A stretch of DNA of 64,000 nucleotides from Lachnospiraceae bacterium NE2001 (GTDB lineage: Bacteria; Bacillota; Clostridia; Lachnospirales; Lachnospiraceae), in contig FOEK01000015.1 of assembly GCA_900110635.1 (NCBI GenBank), positions 30,661-94,660 on the forward strand. The letters are read 5' to 3'. Made by a program: the position numbers and the translations under genes. The notes below the pieces were generated by a model. It did not search any database. It was not told where the DNA came from and saw only the letters and a program-made list of their open reading frames with translations. Position 1 is the first letter of the stretch, and every line of letters begins with the position of its first letter. This document shows positions 19,865-29,093 of this stretch, piece by piece.

Positions 19865-19967
19865 TATTATCCTCGTTTCAAATCATTTTCATCTTAGAGT
19901 TCCAAAGCAGTAGACCAGCCTCCTATACAAGAAAGATAGCCTCCTTTTAAAAATATGTCAATTATAC

Positions 19968-20013
19968 ATTCGGTAATTTGGCGTGTTTATATTCGGTAAT
20001 TTGGCATGATTAT
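19968..20013. repeat. Two 23-bp direct repeats upstream of the system 1 regulator gene
   Basis: Back-to-back copies starting ATTCGGTAATTTGGC at 19968 and 19991 (two differences), with a partial third copy ATTCGATAT at 20014. They lie about 100-145 bp before the regulator start and could be binding sites for it. The rest of 19865-20057 shows no gene. Confidence 0.7.
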
Positions 20014-20057
20014 ATTCGATATATTTTGCGAATGGTACTAAAGCTGCTGCGAATGAA

Positions 20058-20088
20058 AAAACCGCCATGAACTAATTCTCATAGCGGT
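20058..20088 (-). terminator. Terminator after the small lipoprotein gene
   Basis: Stem ACCGCCATGA / TCATAGCGGT (one G-T pair) with an 8-nt loop and flanking T-run on the minus strand. Confidence 0.8.
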
Positions 20089-20119
20089 CGTAAAAAATCA
20101 TTGATTATTTATTAGCTTT

Positions 20120-20139
20120 GGTAAGGTTTCTTCCGGTTT
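20120..20139. repeat. Copy 1 of a 20-bp dispersed repeat
   Basis: GGTAAGGTTTCTTCCGGTTT, identical to 34845-34864. It overlaps the stop codon of the small lipoprotein gene. Confidence 0.7.
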
Positions 20140-20440
20140 ACAAGTCTATCTCATACTCTTCATAATACTTACCATTGTGGCTCTCATCATTATATATTAG
20201 TTTTATGGTATCATCATCGATCCATTCGACTTCGAAAAATACTTCCTCATTAAATCCACTACCCTTATATTCCCAAACACAATCACCGTTATAAAAAACA
20301 CTAGGTCTACTAGCGTAATCATATTCCACCTTAATCCTATTCGCTCCACTAGGTGATGTGTACTCTTCCATTCTATTACCGCAGGCAATCAAACTAACTG
20401 TCATAAAGATAATTAAACAGAACAATAATAATCTTTTCAT
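20138..20440 (-). CDS. Small lipoprotein, DUF5412-like
   Basis: 100 residues. Type II signal with lipobox VSLIAC-G at about 15-20, so it should be lipidated on the Cys and anchored outside the membrane. The mature part is beta-rich (SGANRIKVEYDYASRPS..., then DDDTIKLIYND) and resembles the DUF5412 lipoproteins. No functional assignment. It ends at a clear terminator. Confidence 0.7.
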   Translation of the reverse strand: MKRLLLFCLIIFMTVSLIACGNRMEEYTSPSGANRIKVEYDYASRPSVFYNGDCVWEYKGSGFNEEVFFEVEWIDDDTIKLIYNDESHNGKYYEEYEIDL

Positions 20441-20564
20441 TTTGCTGTTTTCCTAATCAATATATCTAAAAATAGCAATTTCATCATTTTTTTTGATGTA
20501 AGTCACTTCACTCATCTTCGTCTTAATCGTTTATCCTATAAGTTACTTCTCTCATACTTTTTCT

Positions 20565-20876
20565 TCATTTTTCCGGTCTGCGCCTTATCTTGAATGGTGC
20601 GGGTTTCAAGATATCCTTCCAACGCTCAAGCTTACGGTTGACCTTGATCCTCTCCATATATTCACGAAAATCAAAGTCCGCCTTAACAGCATCATCAGGA
20701 TAACGGCAATTCATGTCATGCTGGTTGTAAGTCTCTTTGTCGTGGAGGACATACGCCCATTTTATGATCTGCTCGTGATCTAAGGCAGATTTGATGAAGG
20801 ATTCATCGTAATTGGAACTGCTGATACATGCATCTTCACCCGGATCACATACAAGTTCAGTTATCTCATCTAACAT
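20565..20876 (-). CDS. Plasmid Rep_2-like fragment (hypothetical)
   Basis: 103 residues. The segment SALDHEQIIKWAYVLHDKET resembles the Rep_2 (rolling-circle plasmid replication) motif in which a short helix precedes YAYILHDKD. The rest of such a protein, including the HxH metal motif and catalytic Tyr, is not here, and the C-terminus (RKLERWKDILKPAPFKIRRR) is unrelated. It is probably a remnant of an integrated plasmid gene, or a small protein using the same fold. No strong ribosome binding site. Confidence 0.5.
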   Translation of the reverse strand: MLDEITELVCDPGEDACISSSNYDESFIKSALDHEQIIKWAYVLHDKETYNQHDMNCRYPDDAVKADFDFREYMERIKVNRKLERWKDILKPAPFKIRRRPEK

Positions 20877-20910
20877 ATGTATTCTTTAATATCATTTTAC
20901 TGATGATTTG

Positions 20911-21936
20911 CTATTTTTCTTCGTAATTATATACATATTCCCTATCTTGTTTGCCAAACAGTTCAGAGATGTCAATTATCTGGACGAATTTTACCCTATA
21001 GCTATCATCACCCTCGTAGTAATTATCAGAATAAACATGGACCTTTTTATCACTGTCAGTTAGGTTATATAGTCTGCAGTGATTGCCTGCCTCAGAGGTT
21101 GCATATTGTTCCGTACTGTTAAATACCTCGCGTACCGCAGATTCATCCGTATAGTCGATTTTTTTCAAATCCTCCAAACTGATGGAGTCAGTAGTTCCCG
21201 TAAGCTTCCAAACATCATTATCTGACCATACTGTACTTGTATTTAAAACCTCATATCCATTGCTATTTCCATACTCTGACAGAATACTGCACTGACTGAC
21301 TCCAACTATCTTTGTGTTAATGTCTCTGGTAACGCCATCTCCAAATGTATATTTATCTTGATACTCCTTAGAACCGCCCTCTTTGAAACCGGATTCCACC
21401 TTCATACCATATCTCTTATCAAGAGTTGTCACATGAAGTCTTGTAACGCCAACAGAATCCTTACCATCAGCCTCTCTATCATTAACTGAACACATATCAA
21501 GCTTCACATAGTATGTTTCCTTATCGGTATACACGTAGAATTCTGATTCATAACACGCTACCGCTTCCGTTTTGGACCACTGTGCAGTCGTTCTTGCTCC
21601 CAGGTCTCCTGTGATATATGTTGTATCGGTAATGTCACCTTTAAATCCGTCCAGCAAAGCATCAATCTCGGTATCGATATCATCCATATCAAGCAGACCT
21701 TTGCAAAGCATTTTCTTAAGACCGGCTTTGTCTCCATCATCAATATACTTTAATGTACCGGCCACGGTCCTTTTATATATGTTCTCACTATGATGATCAA
21801 TTTCTGTCCTATCTTTATATGGTTTCTCTATCATACTATAAGGCTGACTTCCGGGTTCAGGTACTAAATCCGAAAGAGAGCAGCCTGTAAGAAAGAGTAC
21901 CGAAATAACTAGGATCATCAGTTTCAGTGTTTTCAT
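20911..21936 (-). CDS. Lipoprotein with DUF5104 domain
   Basis: 341 residues. Lipobox LFLTGC-S at about 15-19. Residues 45-185 match the DUF5104 pattern: TVAGTLKYIDDGDKAGLKKMLC, then a beta domain with TQW- and YVKLDMCSVNDREADG-like strands. The C-terminal 150 residues are not assigned. Surface-anchored protein of unknown function; a cluster of small lipoprotein genes (20138, 20911) surrounds the Rep-like fragment. Confidence 0.75.
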   Translation of the reverse strand: MKTLKLMILVISVLFLTGCSLSDLVPEPGSQPYSMIEKPYKDRTEIDHHSENIYKRTVAGTLKYIDDGDKAGLKKMLCKGLLDMDDIDTEIDALLDGFKGDITDTTYITGDLGARTTAQWSKTEAVACYESEFYVYTDKETYYVKLDMCSVNDREADGKDSVGVTRLHVTTLDKRYGMKVESGFKEGGSKEYQDKYTFGDGVTRDINTKIVGVSQCSILSEYGNSNGYEVLNTSTVWSDNDVWKLTGTTDSISLEDLKKIDYTDESAVREVFNSTEQYATSEAGNHCRLYNLTDSDKKVHVYSDNYYEGDDSYRVKFVQIIDISELFGKQDREYVYNYEEK

Positions 21937-22029
21937 TGTATTTCCCTTCTTTTTTACTCGTTAATTATTCTGAAAGATAAATGAATAAGACTTCAGCCCG
22001 ACAAACGGGAATTTGCACGTTTCTACGAG

Positions 22030-22180
22030 CGGTGCAAGGATGCACCGAATTGGCTGTCGGGAGCTTGCTCACGGACAGACATATTCGTGTGCAGACTTAT
22101 AGTGCGACAGCGCGACATGAGCATGAAGCGTAGCGGAATGCGAATGCAGTCACCGCTCAACAAACACCGATTTGTCATAA
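22030..22180. repeat. GC-richer hairpin region
   Basis: Gene-free stretch 21937-22239. Contains CGGTGCA-AGGA-TGCACCG (22030-22047), GAGC-TT-GCTC (22061-22070) and further short palindromic pieces around CGACAGCGCGACATGAGCATG. Base composition is unlike its AT-rich neighbours and recalls the hairpin arrays at 14.2, 16.8 and 55.9 kb. Confidence 0.5.
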
Positions 22181-22239
22181 TAAGTTATCCTGAAATTAAT
22201 TAATTCAAGCTATCTCTGAATAATTTCACTTCCGTAGTA

Positions 22240-22464
22240 TCAAAAAGCAATATCCTTATATCCAACCTCCGTTACTTCTCCATCTTCAATAAGTACGGCA
22301 ACACCGTTATCTTCCGTATCCTCTCCGCCCCAGTCGCGGTTAAATAAAACATATACCGGATTTTCACCATATGATTCCATAACATCTGTCATTTTCACTT
22401 CCTCCGAATATAAATCTTCCTTGTTAATGTTAATTACATCAATTCCTTTTTCATCATCATTCAA
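22240..22464 (-). CDS. Small acidic hypothetical protein
   Basis: 74 residues from a TTG start 1 bp after the stop of the upstream membrane gene, preceded by GGAATAAA. An alternative start, ATG at 22392 (MTDVMESY, 50 residues), has a much better ribosome binding site (GGAGG, 8-nt spacing) and may be the true one. The core VYVLFNRDWGGEDTEDNGVAVLIEDGEVTEVGYKDI is a compact beta motif. No family recognised. Likely co-transcribed with 22466-23359. Confidence 0.5.
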   Translation of the reverse strand: MNDDEKGIDVININKEDLYSEEVKMTDVMESYGENPVYVLFNRDWGGEDTEDNGVAVLIEDGEVTEVGYKDIAF

Positions 22465-22465
22465 T

Positions 22466-23359
22466 TTATTCCAAGCTTGATTTTAAATGACATAACCATA
22501 AAGCTTTTAGCATTTCCAATTTTTTCAAGAAATCCTTCTGATAAAAAAAAGATCCCAAATCAAGCAATTTTACTTTTTCTTCTTCCGTCGGTTTAATCAC
22601 TATAAATAAACCATTTTCTATCCACTCTACCTGATCTTCATATTCCTTCTCAGTAACCCTGTCAAAAACATCCAAACCGAAAAGCGTCTCCGCATTTAAA
22701 GTTTTTACCGATATACTGCCGAGCTTTTCATCTATACTAAAAATCTGATTGCCCGCTATGATTGCCTCTACCTGTCCCCATTTAATAGATTCTGCTTTTC
22801 CATATCCAAAGCTCGTCGGCTTTCTGTACAATATTCCATAGACATCCGCCTTGAAAAACGGTCTTTTCAATGTCAGATACGGAAACAACAATACCGCAGG
22901 CACTCCCGCCAGATATCCCAGAATAACATTTCCGCCCATGAAACCTGCCACAGAAAATATAACCAGTATCAAACATACGATTACATCACTGACACGCACA
23001 CCGGATGTTTTGACAGGTCTTACTTCCATCCTGTCTTTCTTTACGTCGGTTGCATACTGGTTTTCTCCATCAATAGCATCATTTTTCTTAAAACAGTCTC
23101 CTATAAATACCGCATATAGAAAACTCCAGAATGTATAATCCAAAACACAGAACAGCGCCAGCCTTTTGATCGGACTGATGAGTCCTGCGATAAGTAGATG
23201 TATTCCACCAAGAAACGGAATGCCCGATATATGATGATCAGATCCTTTTGCCTGAATCTTTTTTGTCTCGATGATTGCTCCAATATTTAATATCAAATAT
23301 AATATACCGATACCACCTATGATTATTGGAAATACCCATGGATGCATCTTAAACCACAT
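22466..23359 (-). CDS. Hypothetical membrane protein
   Basis: 297 residues from ATG at 23359, 8 nt behind AGGAAGG (the GTG at 23368 lies inside that site). TM helices at about 8-30, 55-75, 80-95, and a pair near 125-165. The C-terminal 130 residues are cytoplasmic and PH-like in composition (KRPFFKADVYGILYRKPTSFGYG..., SIKWGQVEAI). Function unknown; resembles general bacterial membrane proteins with a C-terminal PH-type domain, but this is only an impression. Confidence 0.6.
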   Translation of the reverse strand: MWFKMHPWVFPIIIGGIGILYLILNIGAIIETKKIQAKGSDHHISGIPFLGGIHLLIAGLISPIKRLALFCVLDYTFWSFLYAVFIGDCFKKNDAIDGENQYATDVKKDRMEVRPVKTSGVRVSDVIVCLILVIFSVAGFMGGNVILGYLAGVPAVLLFPYLTLKRPFFKADVYGILYRKPTSFGYGKAESIKWGQVEAIIAGNQIFSIDEKLGSISVKTLNAETLFGLDVFDRVTEKEYEDQVEWIENGLFIVIKPTEEEKVKLLDLGSFFYQKDFLKKLEMLKALWLCHLKSSLE

Positions 23360-23399
23360 TATTAACACCTTCCTGCAAAAAAGATTTATATAACCTCTC

Positions 23400-23760
23400 G
23401 GTTTGCGGAGCTTTTTTTATAAACGCCTGGAAATTCTTCCCATAAGCAGTATCCCGTTCGGTCAGTAGTCAGTTATGCTGTAAGATAATTATTTATCTGT
23501 TACTGCTCTAATATATCATAACGATGTAACAAAATACAGACTGAAACAACATAATCTAAATGGCGATATCGATATAATTGGGGGTTTTATTGGAATAGAA
23601 CAACCACTACATATAGTGGTCAAATTATTGAAAAAGACAGAAAATAACGAAAAAAGTCGAGTAAGGATAAGTAACAAAAATCTAATCATATGCGCTATAT
23701 ATCGTATACTTTTGGAGAAGGTATTTTGTTCAATATATTTATAAAACTAAGATAAAAATA
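23400..23760. other. Gene-poor AT-rich stretch
   Basis: No convincing gene. On the plus strand about 84 codons are open (roughly 23483-23746) but there is no ATG, no ribosome binding site and no family resemblance. A short palindrome CCACTA-CATA-TAGTGG lies near 23610. Confidence 0.4.
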
Positions 23761-23761
23761 T

Positions 23762-23796
23762 AGCTGAATAGCGGTAAAGATTACCACTATTCAGCT
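23762..23796. terminator. Long hairpin terminator, element copy 1
   Basis: 16-bp stem (one mismatch) from AGCTGAATAGCGGTAA to TTACCACTATTCAGCT with a 3-nt loop, then CTCGTTTTGACTATA on the plus strand. Very similar, including flank, to the hairpin at 35490-35529 in the opposite orientation. It lies 66 bp past the permease stop. Confidence 0.75.
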
Positions 23797-23861
23797 CGTT
23801 TTGACTATATATAATTACATTGATTTCGTGAAATCTCAAGGATAATGTTTGAATACGATTA

Positions 23862-26246
23862 TTATTCCGTGATAAGACTTCTTACTTCAACCCTCTTGGT
23901 CTTACCCGCTGCCATATATGCAAACAGGAAATAACAAAGAGCTACAGCCACTATCGGAAGAAATACAGTGATAAATCTGTAATCAATAACAAAGTTTACT
24001 ATTCCCATGCTTCTCAACATATATGAAAGGAGTTTTTCAGATAATGTCAGACTGAGCGTAGTTCCAATTATGATTCCGAAGAAGGCAACTATAAGAAATC
24101 TTACCGCAAACTGCAGTCTGAGATTCCTTGAAGTAAATCCCAAAGCCTTAAATATTCCTATGTCTATCTTTTCCCTGACAAATGTCTTCGTGCATATCAT
24201 GGATACAACCACCAGAGCAAATATTACAGAGATAATATATATGACAGCCTTGATCGAATATGCTATCGTTGTTATCAATCTAGGCGCGGAACCGTCCTCC
24301 GAATATACAGATATGAAAATATCTCCTGACAGCTCGGACTCGATCTTATCTTTGATTTCTTCTGCTTTTTCAGGATCCGAAAGCTTATAGCCCACATACT
24401 GTACGACAAAATCGTCTATAAAGTATGCTGCAGCCTCGCTGTTCATTCCAAAGAATCGTCCTGCATCTGTGATATCTGTAATAAATCCGGAAATCACACA
24501 ATTTTTCTTCCTGCCTCTATAGGAGACTTCCAAAACATCACCGATATTATATCCCATATCCTCCGCATATATCTGACTCACAACAATTTCATTTTCATAG
24601 AGAGGCGCACGTCCTTTAGTAACGGTAAATACCTCTTCATCATCAGCCATACGGCAGTACAGCTTTTCACCGTTTAATACCATATACGTACCCTCAAAGC
24701 CATAGCGTTCTTCTATATCGGAATACTCTCTGATAATATCTTCTATACTCTCAAACTGATTTCTCACATACTCTGTATTTTCCGGACTGCGTTCTTCCGT
24801 ATCCACAGATATTGTAATATTCTCAGATGTAGCACCCATAGCTCTCTGCGCATTTTCCGACGATACCGCATCAGTCATTCCGGTCATTGTCATAAGGAAA
24901 AATACAAGAAGCGATGCTATCAGTATTGATGCCACATAACGCTTTCCTCCTGAAGTAAACTGCCTGAAGGCAAGACTCGGAGAAAGTGCTCTTCCCTTTA
25001 TCGGAAGTGTAAGCCTGCTGTCAAAGAACACTTCGCATCTTCCGCCGGATACAGCTCTTATAGGAGATATGGTTCCTACCTTTTCGGATATGAGCATTAT
25101 ATATAATGCCGAAATAATAAGTACTCCCAGAAGGATCAGAAGGCTGCGACCTATTGCAACGCCTCCGACTATCTTGATACCCACGATTGATTCAAATGCT
25201 CTCGGAAGATATATTACAACCGGTACAGATAATATAAAGCCTAAAACTATTCCGATGATTTCCGCCAGCATATACTGTCCGAGAAATACTGTTTTCAGTC
25301 TGCTGCTGTCAAAGCCCTGAGCCTTCAGAATTCCAAGGTCTGTATAATTCATTTCTATACTTGAGGAAATGCTGTTTGACATTACCACAAAGACTATAAC
25401 CACCAGAATAATTACAAACGAAAGAAAAATGTTCAGAATTATATCCGTCATAAGTCCATGATAATACAGGCTTTCGGATCTGGTCAGAACTCCTTGTGCA
25501 TAGCTTTCTATATCTGATGTTTTATTTATTTCCTGCGCAAACTTATTATCGGTAAGATCACAGTCATCCGCTTTAGTAATATAAACAATTTTATATAAGT
25601 CCAAACTGATCTCCGGATTATCAGCTAATGCCTTCTTTCTGTTATCAAAAATCTCATCAAAATCCTCCTGACTTATAAAAGAAACCTTCAGTGATATAAA
25701 GGAACTTCCGCATGCCGGTTCTTCCACAAATCCCTTTATGGTAAATTCATAGGATGCTCCTTCAAAATATACAGTCATTTTATCCCCGATTTTCAGATTA
25801 TCATAATCCTTCAATACTCTCGAAAGATAAACTTCTCCCTTGGATAACTTCGGTACTTCTGTGACGATATCTGTCATGTCCTCATTCCAGATAGAATCAA
25901 TCGTATCATTCTGCGCTATAAACCTGGTATCGAATGATTCATTTTTTCCGTTAGAATAAGTACATCTATAAGGACACAGCGCATCTATTACACTTACATC
26001 ACCTACCAGCGGATTATCCTTCAGTTCCTCAACCATTTCATCTGTCAGAAACTCACTTCGGATATTCAGAGTTATATTTGCATCATACTTACGGTCATAG
26101 GTACTCTCGATGGAATTCGGAAAATTTCTTTTAAGACTTACTATTACCGAAACAGAAAGGGCTATGATCATCATAAGTATCATAATACCTTTGAAGGAAC
26201 CCTTCTTATAACGAATATTTGATCTGATAAGCTTAATTATATCCAT
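23862..26246 (-). CDS. ABC transporter permease, FtsX/MacB type (system 2)
   Basis: 794 residues, same architecture as the system 1 permease: TM helix at 18-40, external domain, three-helix FtsX domain at about 270-390, TM near 430, second external domain, terminal FtsX domain at about 670-780. Coupling motifs LGILKAQGFDSSRL and IGIFKALGFTSRNL. It starts 10 bp after the ATPase stop. The system 1 paralogue is clearly diverged, so this is not a recent duplication. Exports or resists an unknown compound. Confidence 0.87.
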   Translation of the reverse strand: MDIIKLIRSNIRYKKGSFKGIMILMMIIALSVSVIVSLKRNFPNSIESTYDRKYDANITLNIRSEFLTDEMVEELKDNPLVGDVSVIDALCPYRCTYSNGKNESFDTRFIAQNDTIDSIWNEDMTDIVTEVPKLSKGEVYLSRVLKDYDNLKIGDKMTVYFEGASYEFTIKGFVEEPACGSSFISLKVSFISQEDFDEIFDNRKKALADNPEISLDLYKIVYITKADDCDLTDNKFAQEINKTSDIESYAQGVLTRSESLYYHGLMTDIILNIFLSFVIILVVIVFVVMSNSISSSIEMNYTDLGILKAQGFDSSRLKTVFLGQYMLAEIIGIVLGFILSVPVVIYLPRAFESIVGIKIVGGVAIGRSLLILLGVLIISALYIMLISEKVGTISPIRAVSGGRCEVFFDSRLTLPIKGRALSPSLAFRQFTSGGKRYVASILIASLLVFFLMTMTGMTDAVSSENAQRAMGATSENITISVDTEERSPENTEYVRNQFESIEDIIREYSDIEERYGFEGTYMVLNGEKLYCRMADDEEVFTVTKGRAPLYENEIVVSQIYAEDMGYNIGDVLEVSYRGRKKNCVISGFITDITDAGRFFGMNSEAAAYFIDDFVVQYVGYKLSDPEKAEEIKDKIESELSGDIFISVYSEDGSAPRLITTIAYSIKAVIYIISVIFALVVVSMICTKTFVREKIDIGIFKALGFTSRNLRLQFAVRFLIVAFFGIIIGTTLSLTLSEKLLSYMLRSMGIVNFVIDYRFITVFLPIVAVALCYFLFAYMAAGKTKRVEVRSLITE

Positions 26247-26256
26247 AACGCGCCTC

Positions 26257-27018
26257 CTACCATGACATGGAAGAAAGCCATGCGTTCACCTGAGTTTCAC
26301 GGCTCTTCTCATCCTCTGATTTATAAGGCGGCAACGTCATATCACCGATGATTTTTCCATCTTCGATATAAAGTATTCTTGTTGCTCTGAGAGCCGCACG
26401 CATATCATGAGTAACCATAAGAATACTCTGTCCTTCACGGTTACACTCAGTCAGAAGGTCCAGAACCTCAACTGTGTTCTTTCGATTGAGTGCTCCCGTA
26501 GGTTCATCTGCAAATACAAGCGCCGGACGATTTATGAGTGCTCTTGCTATGGCGCATCTCTGCTGCTCTCCTCCCGAGCACTGAGCCGGAAGTTGGGTTT
26601 TTATATCAGTAATATTCATTTTCTCAAGAAGACTATCTGCAAAAGAATCAACCTCTTCTACAGAACGGCTTTTATCCAGATATCCTGGAATCGCTACATT
26701 TTCAAATAATGAAAGATTACTTACCAGATGAATCTGCTGGAATACAAAACCAAAATCCGTGCAGCGAAGTCTGGCCAGCTTCTTCTCGCTCATCTCCGTA
26801 ATATTCTCACCGTTAAAGATAACCTCACCTGCAGTGGCTCTGTCCATTCCGCTGAGTGCATAAAGCATAGTTGATTTACCGGAACCCGAAGCACCCATTA
26901 TTACGGTAAAATCCCCTTCATAGATATCGAGATCCGCATCTGTGATCACATGTATCTGTCCGCCGTTATGAGCAAAGCTTTTGCAGAGCCCTCTTGCCGA
27001 AAGAATTGATTTTTTCAT
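26257..27018 (-). CDS. ABC transporter ATP-binding protein (system 2)
   Basis: About 253 residues. Walker A GASGSGKST, signature CSGGEQQRCA, Walker B LVFADEPTG, switch region MVTHD. Start taken at ATG 27018 (MKKSILS), 9 nt from GAGGAG, instead of 27042. The signature has CSGG in place of LSGG, a tolerated variant. Immediately upstream are three 14-bp direct repeats, likely operator sites for the cognate regulator. Confidence 0.92.
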   Translation of the reverse strand: MKKSILSARGLCKSFAHNGGQIHVITDADLDIYEGDFTVIMGASGSGKSTMLYALSGMDRATAGEVIFNGENITEMSEKKLARLRCTDFGFVFQQIHLVSNLSLFENVAIPGYLDKSRSVEEVDSFADSLLEKMNITDIKTQLPAQCSGGEQQRCAIARALINRPALVFADEPTGALNRKNTVEVLDLLTECNREGQSILMVTHDMRAALRATRILYIEDGKIIGDMTLPPYKSEDEKSRETQVNAWLSSMSW

Positions 27019-27050
27019 TTCGAATTTCTCCTCTTCTATCATAATCCACT

Positions 27051-27092
27051 AATCCGCGGTTCATAATCCGCGATTCATAATTTGTGGTTCAT
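27051..27092 (-). promoter_or_regulatory. Three 14-bp direct repeats before the system 2 ATPase gene
   Basis: AATCCGCGGTTCAT, AATCCGCGATTCAT and AATTTGTGGTTCAT in tandem (plus strand), preceded by a partial AATCCACT. Just beyond, an AAATACTT/AAGTATTT inverted repeat (27110-27131). Position and spacing suit a regulator binding array, though the repeats are very close to the start codon. Confidence 0.6.
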
Positions 27093-27143
27093 GATCACAG
27101 TTTAGATAAATACTTATTAAGAAGTATTTAAGAGAAATCTTTT

Positions 27144-28292
27144 TTAATGTTTTTTTATCGGGAGGCTCACCACTGCTTCGAGTCCCTCTTCTCCGGAAGT
27201 ATGATTTATAAGCTCCAGACTTCCACCGGACTGTTCGGCAATGTACCTTACTATATAAAGTCCCAGACCGGAGCCATTTTCATCACCCACATTTTTACCA
27301 CGATAAAACTTATCAGTTATAAACGGCATATCCTCATCAGGGATTCCTGGTCCCTTATCTCTGAAATGAATTGAAACTATATCATCAGACTGAGTTATCG
27401 AAACGATAATATTTGTTTTGGCATATTTACGGGAATTGTTTATCAGGTTCTCTACTATCTGATTGATTCTTTTCTTATCAACATAGATAACCGGAGATAT
27501 ATCCGGCTTTCTGAACAGGACATCCTCACGCTCTGCAGCGATCTCACTAATGGACTGCTTAAGGAACGGCACTAGTTCAAACTCCTCCGGCTGCATCTGA
27601 AGCATGTTGAGATCCGAAAGAGAATGTAGAAAGAGATCATTTGTAAGTTCAGTAACCTCATCACATTTTCTCATAAGGACCTCCAGATATCTGGAACGTC
27701 TTTCCTGAGATGTATCAAGATTTTCTTCCAAACCTTCCGCATATGCACGGATGGAAGTGATTGGCGTTTTGATGTCATGGGAAAGGGTTGCTATTACGGT
27801 TTTGTTATTCTCTATAGCTTCTCTCTCCGCCATTCTAGAACGTGTTATTTCTTTCCTCATACTATCAAAGGCCCAGGTAAATGCACCAAAATAATTAGAT
27901 CTTTCATAATTCAGTGGCAGATCAAAATTGCCCTTTGCCACTTCCGATGCATAGTCCTTCATCTTATCAAAAGGACGGAGAATATTTATATATACATACA
28001 AAAATACCATCGCCATAAAGATAATGGTGAGGGTACACATAACAATCCCATTTATTCCGACGGATTCCTCAAGAGGTTTTGAACGCAGCATATCAGCATA
28101 TTCATCCGTCTTCTGTTTTGCTGTATCGTAATCTCCGCGATTAATGAGCTGTGATATTTCATTTAAATCAATAAGCTGCTGTGACCTATCATCCTGTGGA
28201 GATGACTTCCGAGAACTTAAAGCTAAAATGCCGGTTGCTGCCATAAGAAGCAGTGAAAAAATCACAGTAACCTTTAATACTCGTCTCTTCAT
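27144..28292 (-). CDS. Sensor histidine kinase (system 2)
   Basis: 382 residues. TM1 at 7-25, short external loop of about 55 residues, TM2 at 82-105, HAMP-like linker, HisKA with TLSHDIKTPITS, HATPase with NLINNSRKYAK, DKGPGIP and GSGLGLYIVRY. Overlaps the regulator stop by 4 bp (ATGA). The short loop contrasts with the larger sensor domain of the system 1 kinase, so ligand detection must differ. Confidence 0.92.
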   Translation of the reverse strand: MKRRVLKVTVIFSLLLMAATGILALSSRKSSPQDDRSQQLIDLNEISQLINRGDYDTAKQKTDEYADMLRSKPLEESVGINGIVMCTLTIIFMAMVFLYVYINILRPFDKMKDYASEVAKGNFDLPLNYERSNYFGAFTWAFDSMRKEITRSRMAEREAIENNKTVIATLSHDIKTPITSIRAYAEGLEENLDTSQERRSRYLEVLMRKCDEVTELTNDLFLHSLSDLNMLQMQPEEFELVPFLKQSISEIAAEREDVLFRKPDISPVIYVDKKRINQIVENLINNSRKYAKTNIIVSITQSDDIVSIHFRDKGPGIPDEDMPFITDKFYRGKNVGDENGSGLGLYIVRYIAEQSGGSLELINHTSGEEGLEAVVSLPIKKH

Positions 28293-28972
28293 ATTTCTGC
28301 CTCCAAAATATATCCGACCTTATAAACTGTTTTGATATATTGGGGCTCTGCCGGATTATCCTCCAGTTTTTCTCTGAGCCAGCGTATATGTACGGCAAGT
28401 GTTTTCGGTTCAACCTCAGAGAACGCTCCCCATACTTCACTGAGCAGCTTATCCTTAGAGAGGGCCGTATTGGGATGAGTACATAGAAATGCCAAAAGAT
28501 CGAATTCACGCATCGACAGATTTATGTCATTCCCTCCTTTTGTTACCGTACGAGAACCAATATCTACAGTGATATCACCGAAGGTTACAGTCTTTTCATC
28601 ATCGAATCCGTAGGTCCTGCGGAGCAATGCATTTATATGCGCCCTCAGTTCCTTCATAGAGAACGGTTTTGGAATGTAATCATCCCCACCTATATCGAGC
28701 CCTGTGATTCGGTCTGTTTCACTGGTTCTGGCACTTGCAAAAATAACAGGAACCTCTGATACTTTTCGTAGTTCACGGCACACTTCAAAACCGAGAGCAT
28801 CCGGCAGATTAATATCGAGAATTATGAGATGGAAGCTTTTATCTGTCAGAATTTCAAATGCCTCCTCGCTGCTTCGGGCATGAGTTACTCCAAACCCTTG
28901 ATCCGTAAGCATATCCGTAATGATCATAGCAATGTCTATATCATCATCTACTATTAGAATTTCCCTTTTCAA
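28289..28972 (-). CDS. OmpR/PhoB-type response regulator (system 2)
   Basis: 227 residues. TTG start with a strong GGAGG site 7 nt before it. Receiver domain with VDDDID, phospho-acceptor D53 (LIILDINLPDALGF) and IPKPF lysine; winged helix with MREFDLLAFLCTHPNTALSKDKLLSEVWG and TLAVHIRWLREKLEDNP. Leads the regulator-kinase-ATPase-permease gene series. Confidence 0.93.
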   Translation of the reverse strand: MKREILIVDDDIDIAMIITDMLTDQGFGVTHARSSEEAFEILTDKSFHLIILDINLPDALGFEVCRELRKVSEVPVIFASARTSETDRITGLDIGGDDYIPKPFSMKELRAHINALLRRTYGFDDEKTVTFGDITVDIGSRTVTKGGNDINLSMREFDLLAFLCTHPNTALSKDKLLSEVWGAFSEVEPKTLAVHIRWLREKLEDNPAEPQYIKTVYKVGYILEAEI

Positions 28973-29093
28973 GATATTTCCTCCGGAATAAAAATAATAA
29001 CTGAAGATTTGATCCCATTTAAGTAATGCTCAGGCTTAAAAATATATAACGCAACGTCAAATGATACTACTCCCTTTTCAGAAAAACTGGAAG

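Noticed and set aside
23483..23746. Plus-strand open stretch of about 84 codons
   Set aside because: No start codon or ribosome binding site, AT-driven composition, no family resemblance.
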